Assembly (NCBI GenBank): GCA_020205615.1
Contig: CM035151.1
Location: 41,722,977 to 41,786,976 of the forward strand
Direction: 5' to 3'
DNA: 64,000 bases
Source of the DNA: Panax quinquefolius
Taxonomy: Eukaryota; Streptophyta; Magnoliopsida; Apiales; Araliaceae
The notes below the pieces were generated by a model that was not told where the DNA came from, searched no databases, and saw only the letters and a program-made list of their open reading frames with translations. Every line of letters starts with the position of its first letter. The first letter of the stretch is position 1. Of this stretch, positions 33,578 through 44,556 are shown piece by piece. The position numbers and the translations under genes were made by a program.

Positions 33578-33827
33578 CTTGATCTTTCTATATTTATAGT
33601 CCTTGTACATAATTTCTTTTTAAGGACTTTACAAAGCTGGTTTGCTTATGTAGGATCAACCTAACATATTTGATCAATTCATTCTAAGTCCTTGTACACA
33701 TGTTTCTATTATCTATCAAAGGACTTTACAACTTTTCTTAATGCAAGCATACTTGCATATTCATTCATATATATCATAATCAAATAATATGTAAATAAGA
33801 ATATCATTCACATGCATATTCCTGACA
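33578..33827 (-). mobile_element. Copia G-type LTR fragment
   Basis: It matches 17178-17430 of LTR G nearly base for base, ending at the same LTR terminus (minus strand TGTCAGGAATATGC). Only the first 250 bp of the LTR is present. One reading is that it is the 5' LTR of the same copia G, with its gag, pol and LTR remainder deleted and element B now sitting at the join. Confidence 0.75.
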
Positions 33828-34366
33828 AGTTTAACCCTTGATAACCTAGGACATAATTTAAGGTCTTATGACCCTCAGAAGTTCTTTTGATTCTTGTTAT
33901 TCATTCCTGATTCAAAAGTTGAGTTTCTTATTCCAGAAGTCTTTGATTCACTCGCATGTTATTATATTGTTGTTACATTATTATACTTGTGGGCAATCGT
34001 GCTCACTCTTGCGTAATAATAACATTGCAGTTAAGAACGAAAAGTCCGACGAGTCTTCTACTAGCAAAGGCAATGGCAAGATTAACAAGTGATGAGGACT
34101 TGTTACTTGCGTGTTTATGTAATTATGTTTCAGACTTATGTCAATGTTGTGTAAGACTATTATTTGTTTATGTTTCTGCATTTGCGATTTAAGGTTAGTA
34201 TGACTTGGGATTGATGTATTTATTTCAGCTGATGTAACTCCTTAAGGAGAGGATTTATTTCTATCTATTTATGCTTTCATTTATTATGGGTAGATAGATA
34301 TATGATGTTTGTATAGTGAACACCAAATCATGTGGGAAATGAAGTACCCGGATTTGGGGGTGTCAC
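33828..34366 (+). mobile_element. B-type LTR fragment (3' end)
   Basis: From TTTAACCCTTGATAACCTAGG to GGGGGTGTCACA it matches the last 530 bp of LTR B2 with more divergence than B1/B2 show. It includes TGATTCTTGTTATTCATTC, the GTGGGCAATCGTGCTCACTC block and the ATCATGTGGGAAATGAAGT end. It is cut at its 5' side exactly at the copia LTR terminus. Confidence 0.8.
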
Positions 34367-34740
34367 AGTACCAAGGTGTCCCACGAGAACCATAGCTCAA
34401 ATCCCGAGTGGCTACTACACAAGACAACACAACGGATAGACTTTGAAGACTTGGAGATCTGGTAATGGACCCATCTTCCCGGCTTCCATGTCATTGTGTA
34501 GCTTTCGACAAAAGCTTTCTGAAAAGGTACAACACTCCTTTATCGGAAGCCCGGATTGAAAGTTATGAAGGTTCGAGCGGACAACACGTAGTCAAAGTGC
34601 ACGTACTTTGAGAAAATGGGACCCGCATTGCTCGGGGCAACCCGGGTAGATGCAGGTAGACCCACGGCTATCGGGTCTTTAAATATGAGCTCTTGGCAGC
34701 TCATTTGAAAAAAAAGGAAAAAGAAGAGAAAACTCTATAC
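34367..34740 (+). mobile_element. Diverged Tat/Ogre-like LTR fragment
   Basis: Patches match LTR I at 13860-14230: TGTCCCACRAGA, CGGAAGCCCGGATTG, CGTACTT-AGA, GCAACCCGGGTAGATGCAGG and a TCTTTAAATATGAGC promoter-like site. The similarity is patchy and it lacks both termini. Confidence 0.5.
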
Positions 34741-35914
34741 TAATCTTTAGCACTATCAATGCTTACTATACCAAAAATTCTTAGTCCTTCCTTCACAATT
34801 TTTCTATACCCAATACAGTTCATCAAACTTACCACACTTTGGAAGTTCAGGAACTTGCCATAATAATACGAGTTTAGGAACTTGTCCTATCAAATACATA
34901 CTCGAAGAACCAATCAGAGACTATCCATATGCTTAGGGGTTCAAAAACATACATATGATTATGAGTCATCAACTTACCATAAGTATGAGTTTTAAGAACT
35001 CACACCTAATCCTAATAAAATCTTACTAATCTTAATAGTCTCTAACTATCAAATATACACATGAGAAAAGAATAACCTTTTCACCACATATACATTGATA
35101 GCGCGACACCAATATTCCAATGATTATCAATGTGATAAACTGAGTGCGAGCACAAAACCCTCATCCATACAAAGGGTTGTACAACTCAGCCATCACATGA
35201 GTCCTCAATTGAAATCCCACCTAACTCTATCTTTCTCTTAATTTTTCTTTGCTCGATACGAATTTTTCGTATCTCATCATTTATAACTCCTTGTGACTTT
35301 GCCTCGTACTATTTCATAATACATTTTCTTATAGCATCAAGCTATAACTATTCATTCATTACAAATTATTTATCCCTTTACAACCTAACCATATCACGTC
35401 GTGATCTTATTCTACAATCATCTTCTTTATGATTTCATTCTTATATTATGATCATTTTGGTTTCATGATCCTCATTACTTCCTCTTTAATTATGTTGTCT
35501 TATGATTATTCGACTCAATTTTAACTCTTCGGGATCTTCTTTAAACCCAAACATATTATCTTAACTTGTTTCATAAGCATTTTCTGAATATAACATCAAT
35601 TAAACTCTATTTGAGTTCATTATTATTATTAATTTAATCACCTTCATCTTGTAGACATCGTCTATTCATTAACGCTTAACATCTTATACTAGAGTCAGTT
35701 AACTCCAAATTCTTGTCTTGTATATGTCTTCAAGATTCTTCCTTGAATCTACTAATATATATTTTAATCTTTTATTTATAAATTTTCAAAATTTATTTCT
35801 TATCACTTAAACTCTATCTGAGTTTATTCTTTCATTATCTTCACCTTCCTTCTCTAAGGTTATAGCCTACGGTACTCATACCTAAGGTTTATAACCTACA
35901 ACTTTGATACCAAC
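34741..35914 (-). mobile_element. Non-coding internal region of LARD-like element F, truncated
   Basis: Read on the minus strand it runs from the primer binding site into about 1.1 kb with no coding frame, homologous in order to the first part of the D internal region (42792-43450). Shared blocks include GGTTATAAACCTTAGGTATG, GACTCATGTGATGGCTGAGTTG and the hairpins ATCAC-GAC-GTGAT (35393-35405), TTATAGC-...-GCTATAA (35329-35347) and GATACGAA-AAA-TTCGTATC (35255-35273). It ends where a Tat-like LTR fragment begins, so the rest of F is lost. Confidence 0.75.
35901..35914 (-). other. Primer binding site of element F
   Basis: The minus strand reads GTTGGTATCAAAGT immediately after the LTR end TCGTTACA. 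It matches the initiator-Met site TGGTATCAGAGC at most positions. Confidence 0.75.
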
Positions 35915-38900
35915 TGTAACGACCCCAAAATTCATATAATTCAACTATCAACTTCGGTCGTTAGTAATATGTCTAACTTCTAATTTTTACATCATTATTC
36001 GATGTTAAACTTAAAAAATACGAAATAATTTAAAATTTTCTACCTTCTTACTTTAATTCCCTAAATCAAAACCTTAATCATTTACACATCTCTGAATCAA
36101 GTTATTTTATGATTCGCTTCATCAAAGTTATTATATAAAATCTTACATTTCAATTCGATAACCTTTACATATCAGGTAACACAAACTTTACAGTTTATTA
36201 TTACATAATTATTGTGTTTTATCAAGTACATTTCTCAAAACTTTTATCTTTACCTACCTTTGAACCATACTTAGTTTATTACTCACTTTATCAGAGTTAA
36301 TAAATAAAACTTACATCCATGTTCAATACCCTTTAAACATCGGAAAAAATTTAAACTTTAAAACTTTACATCTCTTAAACATCATACATTATCATGTACA
36401 TAATCCGGAACATTAAACATGGTTCAAATAATAACAACTCATCCAAAGTATATAAATCTTCATGCATTACATTTGTTTCATGTCTTTCAAGTAACACTTA
36501 GCGCTACCTTGAATCTTTAACCTGCAAAAGTGGTTATTTGCAAGGTTAGCTCGACAGCCCAACAAATCTAACAGTTTTCATGCATCACATAGCACATAAT
36601 AACATGCTCAACATATATCTTACAATCATTGGACTAACTTAACATACATGCTGCAGTTCACATAATAAGTATAAAGATTCCTTACTCAATCAACATTCTT
36701 TGTTCAATCAACATAGTCATAAATTGACCTTAACGTTTCATACTTTCAACATATATATAACATATCATGCTCTTTGCAATAAAGATTTAAAACAGTTCAT
36801 CATCAAGTTCATATAGCAAATAGTAACTGAAAGACTTGCCTTGATCGTTGTTTACCAATAACAGTTTAACAACTTACAACTATTTGCACTTCACGTGCGC
36901 TACACAATTATATAATCATGCACATCAACTATTAATCACATAGAAATGCATAGTAGTTATAATATAAACTTTACTCTAAATCCCATAACCCTTTCTATTA
37001 ATCAATACAAAATGTTCAATTTGATTGTGTTAACTTTCAACTTATATCTCACTATACTTCTTCTTAGTCATACTCGAAGTTCATTCAAGTGTTTAAGTCT
37101 TTCTAGGACTCCTTATTGCTTTTTATATTAACCCCATTCCATATCTTATAATGTTAATTTTAATTGAATTGAAACACTTTTTATTTTTATTAACACTTGT
37201 CACAGCGTTTCGACGTTCATTCGTCACACGCCCGATTCGTGTCTCTTGTGTATGCTTAATATGCTTATAAAACTTATCTAATATATCATTTATTAATGTT
37301 AAGCATCATTATACTTCATAATATTCAAGTTTTATATCCTAGAACAACTTCTTTTATCATCAGAAGCAATACACTTGCATACGTGCATGCCCGACGCCCT
37401 CCAATTGCCTCCGAATACACATCAATCCCAAAGATGGCCATTTGGACCCCTGTTCTCAACCTTAAATCGAAAAACTTAAAGAAAGAAAGTTTTAGGTCTA
37501 TTCTTCCTCATTCCGAATCATCTTGAATCACTTCAATCAGAGTTAATATGAAAATGTTATGGCTGTTTTACTACATGTGGTCAAAACAATCACATCTGAC
37601 ACACCTAGAGCGCAGCTGCGCCCAATTAAGCCTTAGAAATAGCGCAGCTGCACCCAAGAGGGCATCTGTGTCTCAAAATACTTAGGGCACAACATAGCTG
37701 TGCCCGTTAGCAGAGCCAAAATTCCCAAGTTACCGTTCTCGCGATTTTTAAACTTTTTCTCCTTCTAATCTTCATAACTTGAGTTATACACATCCAAATT
37801 AGTCCGTTTTTAATTTTATGGATTCTTCATTCATAGAAATACAACATACCAAAGAATCAACAATTTACATAACCATTAACCAACCTAAATCTTAACCCAA
37901 AACTCATATTCATATTAGTTTTACATGTTTAACATAATCATTCACCATAGATTCGATTTCTAACCAAATCAATCCGTTTAAACTTCGTTGTTTTCGTTTT
38001 TCAACATACTAACAACATCTATTATCAATTTCATAGTCTAACCATGAACCAACCCTTAATTTTTGACTAGAACTAAGCCATAACATATATATTTCTTTAA
38101 GAACACAAGTTCTTCATCTTTAGCATAATTTCATGAATTTGATTACTCCAAAATCATTCTTAGATAATATATATCAAATTACAAACACCAAAAAAAAACA
38201 TATATAATCATTTTTCTTAAGAAATCATCCACCAAACTCCATTTACAGTGAAGTTTAATAAGAAATAAACCAAAAACTTTAGATTTAGACAATTAAGTTT
38301 GATTTCTTCTTTAAAATATCTAGATGATGTAGAAAACTTGGTTAATCTTCTTCCTATTCCTTCAATCACAGAACTCCTCTTTACTCTCAACTTTCTCAGA
38401 GAGTTCTCTCCCTCAATTTCTCTCTAACTTAGCCTTGTGAAACATAAGCGTAAGTTTTATTTTCTAGCACGTTATTAAAACCCAAAGTCTCAGCAGTTGC
38501 AAAAACCAAGGGTCTCAAGGCCATGTTTGGCTAGAACCCAATTATCCTCTTCTAATTTATTTTTATAATCTCCATATTATATAATATATCTTCTTTTCTC
38601 TAAGTGTCACACTTTAGCATACTACTAAATTACTTAGCTAGCTAAACTAAATAATTATACAATTATAATATGTATAATTATTATATTTATACATTATGAA
38701 ATTAGATTCATAAACACCTCCATGTAAAATAATAAACATTTCATTAAAATGATTAGTATTTAATCCATTAATTATTTTAATAAATTATACAATTATTATG
38801 TATAATTAATCAATTTCTTTCCTTCTATAAATTGTCCGAGACAATTTATTTAATCCATACTTTTAATCACAACCTAAATATTTATTTAATTCATTAATCC

Positions 38901-39303
38901 TAACACCAATATATATTTATAATTATATTGATCCTTCTCATTCTCATAATTTATTTACATTCAATTGACCAAATTTAATATATTAAGCCATTACATAAAC
39001 GTTTTACATTTATATGTAATATATTACTCTCTCATAATATAATTTTAACTCAATCAAATTAACTAATATTACTCAGTTAATTTCCTTTTCATAACAATTA
39101 CATTTAATTTCTTCAATAGTTTAATTAACTATTAAATCTCTTTTCCCAAATACATGAATATATATAATTCTCTTCACACCAAATTACATATTTCACAATA
39201 TATAACACATATATACACATACTCAAACTCAAAACATCTTATAATAAGAATTTTATTTATTAAATTCTTATTTAAATAATTTCCAAAAATTCGGGTTGTC
39301 ACA
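35915..39303 (-). mobile_element. LTR F, 3.4 kb LTR of a LARD-like element
   Basis: Minus-strand termini are TGTGACAACCCG and GGGGTCGTTACA (3389 bp). A primer binding site adjoins its 3' end. The start matches the LTR of element D (TGTGACAACCCGG), but most of the body has diverged. It is AT-rich, with no coding frame I can support. The other LTR is not in the window. Confidence 0.8.
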
Positions 39304-40030
39304 AGCCGGCTAGTGGAAAAGTGATGGGTGGATTTTATACCTATGAATCGGCTTCTAATTCGAACTTAAATGGTGATGAACTCGTTTATTTCTATTCAGT
39401 TTTACTTGGTTTTATGTTTGTTTTATGTTTAGGTTGCGTTGTGTAGCATTCGTGGCATATTGGTGGCGTTGTGGCAAGACTTGGCATCAAAAATGCAAGA
39501 ATTCACTCAGAAACACCCCCGTGAGCGGCACACATTACAAAGGAAACCCGTAGGAAGTGGACCTCATCAATCTGCAAAACCCCGGTAAGGCGAAAGTGCA
39601 GTGAGAGGAAAGTGTCTTAATTCTATTGGGCTATGCAAATTGTTTACAAGGATCAATTTGGCATGGACTAGAACTCTATTGGGCGTTGTTTAGGAGTTGA
39701 TTACATGTATTATGATCATATAACACAATCATAAAAGACACATTACAACAATCAATCGATTAGAGAGATTAAAGCCCTAATTTCAGAAGAACATTGGAGG
39801 AGCAGATTTGAAGGTTAAGATCACAAAGATTGCAAATTGGAGCAAGGAAATTGTGGTTTTATAACTATTCTTTGTCTTTCAATTCATTTTTTGTAATTGG
39901 GATGATGAATTTCTCTATCTTTTCAGTTTTTATTTCATTGATGATGAACTAAAGTACTTATTAGGCTTGCAATGAATCTTTATTGTTGAACAATGATTGT
40001 CATGCCTTGAATTCAATTTAATAATCTATC
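39304..40030. other. Unassigned 0.7 kb between LARD-like elements F and D
   Basis: No coding frame or LTR terminus is visible. Sequence such as GGGATGATGAATTTCTCTATC and AAAGCCCTAATTTCAGAAG resembles leader or U5 regions of plant gypsy LTRs, but I cannot assign it. A CACCCCCGTGAGCGGCACAC segment lies near 39513. It ends where truncated LTR D1 begins. Confidence 0.4.
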
Positions 40031-42791
40031 AACGTGTAGGGTTTCATAAGAATGTAAGAGAACATAGAAAACGTGAGTCGTGGACTCAAGAACGAATGAA
40101 TTCCGAGTTCGGATGACCGAATTACGGACGAACGAATGAAGAACGTTAATAACGTAAAAAAATGAACGAAGAATGAAGATTAAGCCAATTGAATGGCATG
40201 TTAATAGATTTAGAACAAAGTTCTGTCCAAGGGTTATCAAAGTACGTAAGATAAGGAAGAAAATGGCTTTAGAACGACCTCGTTCCGAGTTATAACGAAG
40301 AAGTTATGAGATTTCGAAATCAGCAACTCAAGCTTGTAAAAGACTTAGAAAAATTTTCTAGGTTTCATGCTCGGCGCCGCAGTGCGAGTTGTGCCTTGGA
40401 GGCCAACACATGCGGTCATAACAAAGTGATCTGAAACACTGCTGCAAGAGTTCACCGCAAAGACGAACCAGTAGTACAATTTTGGTGGTATGCGATGCCA
40501 CGTATCTGATGAAAATCTTACGGAATGTAAAGGCATGCATATGACCACTAAGTATGGACTTCATGCAGCAATAGCGCCAGTCCAGGAAGAGAGGAGAGAG
40601 AAGTAGGTCGCGCCGCAGCGCGAGAGGAAGGGAAGGGCACGGCGCCGCAGCGTCGGTGCAGAGTAATGCCCAGAAATGAGATTTTTAGTTCTCAGTTACT
40701 AGAGGATGTGCAAGAAAGAAATATGAACATAATGTTCAACTAATGTAACACTTAATCAAGTGTTTTAAACCTTTAATAAAGGTTGAACGAAAAGATTAAA
40801 CGAGAATAAAAGACAAAGAATGTAGATGCGGGTTACGGAACCGATGTCCGGGGACCGTAGTTGCGATAAACGAACGTTAGAGATTGCTATGGTTGTGATT
40901 CCTTAGACGTTGGTTGACGATGTTAATGTATAACATTTTGATGTTATGACATGGCATTGAGAGATGAATGTAAAGCATTTAGATGCTATGAACGCAATGT
41001 TGTTGCGATGAATGATCGGTCTTAGCATACAGCGAACCGAATGGCTTTGACATTAAGAAAGAATAATGAACATGGGGTTCATGGGATGGATAACGATCGA
41101 AAGCAATTAAAACCTTGAGTAAAGGTTGAATGAGAGATTAAGAGACGAGCAACATGAATGTTGAATACGTAAACGATCCTCATGAATTGTATTCGCGTTT
41201 GACGAACCTGCTAAGTATACCCTGGTTGTATGACTTAGACGTTGATGAATGTAGTAAGTAAGATACGAATGGTATCAAGAAAGCCGTATCGAAACGGTAA
41301 TGAGAATAATGAAAGCCGAATGTGAGTCGGATAAGAATGAATCCTGAGGTATGGCTATTACTTGCCAGAAAGCCAAAAGGAATAAGAAATTAACTTAACG
41401 AACATTATAATTTAATAGTTCGTATAAGTTAAGAGAAAGTTAGGTTGTGGTACAATCGTAACCTTTGATGGTTGACATATGGGAGCTGGGCTAAACAATT
41501 CCTTCAGAGAGCGAAGGTATATACGAAACTGGCAACCTATCTAACTCATTGTGATGGCAGTGTAGATGAGACAGGAACTTGTTTGTTGGTTGTTTGTGGG
41601 AAACCACTCAGAGTACCATATGGACTACTAGCAGAGAAGTGATGTGCGATGAGTCCTAGAGAAGTATAAGAAGAAGATAAGAATGTAAATCATCGAAGAT
41701 GATGAACATTTTAAGTAAGACATCTTTGTATGTCATAAAGCCGTCAAGCGGTAAAGAAAGTTGGTCGCATAAACTTAGTTGTAAGAACGTGAACCTTAAG
41801 AAGTAAAGTTATGTAAACCAACGCGTAAGTCAAGTATATGACTAATTGGTGTATGTGTTGTTTCCTTACGTGTTATAGGGATTGGAATGAGCTATTCAGC
41901 GTAAGCTGTAGCTGTGCGTAAGGTAAGTTTCCTAACTTCATTCATATTCTAAATGAATGCTAGTTTCTTAAACTTCTCAGATGTTGAACTTGAGAAGTTA
42001 TGTCTATGTGCAAATGTATGATATTTGTGCAAGGTGATAGAACGTGTGAGGCCTTGTGCCACAATGTGAACACTTCGGTGTTTCTGTGAGATGAACTATT
42101 CTATGTTTGAACTGTTCAATAAAAGAATGTTCTGTCTATACATGAACCGTTATTGTTAAGTCAGTTGCTATTGATTACAGCGTATGAGAATGTGCATGAA
42201 AGAGAGTAGAGAATGAAAGTATTTCAAAGTGCATGTAACAAATGTTTTAAGATGATTGGAATCAAGACTATTCCTATTATTCAAGCTGCTTCATAACCTT
42301 TGTTCGGTTATTGAAGTCGAAAAGAATGTTTAAATTCTTGAAGTTGTTTGTTCAATTTATTATGACTTGCTGGGCAATTGAATGCTCACACTTGCTTTAA
42401 ATGAAAAACATTTTCAGCGAACGATGTTAGAAGAACTTAAGGATCCCGTATAGATCAAGCTGACGGTATCTAGATTAAATGCCATTCAGAATGTGAATGA
42501 GCGAGAAGATCAAGTGAAGACCTGTAATGTAGAAAGTTGAAAATTAAACTATAGACTAGTTTAATGAACTGTGATGTATCCTTAGTGGCGGATAAAAGTC
42601 ACTCTTGTAAGATGAAAGGAATAATGTAATTATCATTATTTGTTATGAGAAAGTTTATAAGGTTTTAGAACCTGGGAATTCAGAATGTATGTTATTATAT
42701 TTCAGTATATACTGATGTATGTTGGATGAATGATGTACTCGTGACGTACGGAATCCGGGTGTGAAGATAGACCGGATTTCGGGGTGTTACA
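40031..42791 (+). mobile_element. LTR D1, 5' LTR of LARD-like element D, 5' truncated
   Basis: From AACGTGTAGGGTTTCATAAG to GGGGTGTTACA it is collinear with 46235-48964 of LTR D2. The first 1.68 kb of the LTR, including its TATA box, is missing. Many short inverted repeats fill 40720-41280, for example AACACTT-AATC-AAGTGTT (40747-40764), AACCTTT-AAT-AAAGGTT (40768-40784) and ATAACAT-TTTG-ATGTTAT (40930-40947). Confidence 0.85.
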
Positions 42792-42794
42792 AGT

Positions 42795-42806
42795 TGGTAT
42801 CAGAGC
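42795..42806 (+). other. Primer binding site of element D
   Basis: TGGTATCAGAGC, a perfect copy of the usual plant initiator-Met tRNA site, three bases after the LTR end TGTTACA. Confidence 0.9.
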
Positions 42807-44541
42807 TGATAGGTTATAAACCTTAGGTATGAGTACCTAAGACTATAATCATAAAGAGAAGGATAAGAAGATCACCACGTGATCATAGTGAATCGTAGTA
42901 ACAGATGAGCTGTGAAACGATGAATGATTTATAGCTAATGCTATGAATGAATGGTACTACAAAGTAGTACGGGAAGAAGAACTCAAATTGAGTTGTAAAG
43001 GATAGTATACGAATTAAAGAAATTTCGTATTAAGTAAAGAGAAACTTAGAAGTTGTAAGATTTCAATTGATGACTCATGTGATGGCTGAGTTGTATGAAT
43101 CTTTGTATAGGCAGAGGTTTGTGCTTGGTGTAACAACCACTCAGTTTATTACAGTGATAATCATTGAAATTGGTCGCGCTATCAAGATGTATATGACGAG
43201 AAGGTGAATCTTTTCTCATGTATATACTTGATAGGTAGAAAATGATAAGATTGGTGCGGGTTCTTGAAACTCATACTTATGAAAAGTTTGTGACTCATAG
43301 TTATATGCTATGTTTCTGAGCCCTAAGCATATGGATAGTCCTTGATTTGTTCTTGGATTACATATTGCAATGATAAGTTCTTAAACACATATTGTTGTGG
43401 AAAGTCCCTAAACACATAAAGTGTGGTAAGTTGATGAACTATACTAAGGTATAGGAATGTTTAGACTGAAAGTAAGTATTTTCAGTAGACTTAGCATTGA
43501 AGGTGCTAGAGAAGATTAAGTATTGTCGTAAGTAAGACATTGAAGGTAGATGGAGAATAGGATATTCTAAGTCATCTAGCTATGCTAGATTTCAAAATTC
43601 CTTGAAATCGTGTTGATGTGCGCATTTTGAAAATGAAAGAATTGGTTCAGCTTTTGGAACCAATGGATTTTAAAAGAACTATTCTTGGTATATCTATGCT
43701 AATTGTTTCAGCTAGACAGAAATTGGTTTAAAATATCAAAATGAATTTTATATCATCAGTGCATTTGATTCAAAGATGGTAAAAGGATGGAGTTATTAAT
43801 GCTATTAAATCTGGTGTTGGATTTAATCTTAGGATCAACAACCTGCTATGGTATGATGTATAATGACGAAGTCATAAATTGACGAAGTCCTCAATGTATT
43901 GTGAAGAGTGCGGTATCATGACGTCATAAAATGTTTTGATGTATTGCGAAAGAATTTAAAGAAGTAGTCGATGTCAATTGAATTGACTAGACGGATGTTT
44001 CAAGTTGATGTCCAATTTATTGGTATGGTCTAAGCTACTTGATTTGGCTAAGACGAATAGTATGTCATGATTAAAAGAAAATCGAGCTTTCTTTGAAGAG
44101 CTATGCCAAACCAAATTGTTTTGGTGCAGAATCTAAGGAGTAAGTCTGAGGTGAACATACTCCGAAATGGGGTTATACGATGGGTTGATCACCTATGTAT
44201 GGAAGAGGTAGTTTACCTTCTTTGTGATTGTAAACTGACCGTGGAAAGAAAGGTTACGGTGTTATGCTGGTAAACCTAGTAAGAGTTCATGGTCAATTTG
44301 ACCCCTCAGTAAAAGTATGAAATGTTTTAAAGGAATCTTTATATTCCTCATTATTCCTTTCACTTCATGATTCTTGATAAGTTATGAAGGGTAGGGAATG
44401 TTGGAAAGATAATAACTTCTTTGAAGAAAAGTTGAGAAGAAGAGTAAGTTAAAATTTCGATGATGAAATTCTGTGAAGAAGGGGTGAATGTGATGACCCG
44501 TGTATGGTATGGTTTGAAGAAATTCCGAGGACGAAATTTTT

Positions 44542-44556
44542 ATAAGGGGGGAAGAA
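44542..44556 (+). other. Polypurine tract of element D
   Basis: ATAAGGGGGGAAGAA lies directly before the LTR start TGTGACAACCC, in the usual gypsy context after GGACGAAATTTTT. Confidence 0.85.

Larger units (their letters stand above)
42792..44556 (+). mobile_element. Non-coding, hairpin-rich internal region of LARD-like element D
   Basis: The whole body between PBS and PPT is only 1765 bp and has no gag or pol frame. Only the last 40 bp (AATTCCGAGGACGAAATTTT) recalls the 3' end of chromovirus pol. At least ten perfect inverted repeats with arms of 5-8 bp and loops of 0-11 bp occur, among them 42822-42841, 42870-42884, 42954-42970, 42980-42994, 43007-43030, 43439-43454, 43641-43664, 43863-43875, 43973-43987 and 44291-44303. 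Such an element must depend on proteins made by a related autonomous element. Confidence 0.75.

Noticed and set aside
42795..42806. A tRNA gene at the TGGTATCAGAGC sites.
   Set aside because: Only the 12-base primer binding site is present; no cloverleaf can be formed with the flanks.
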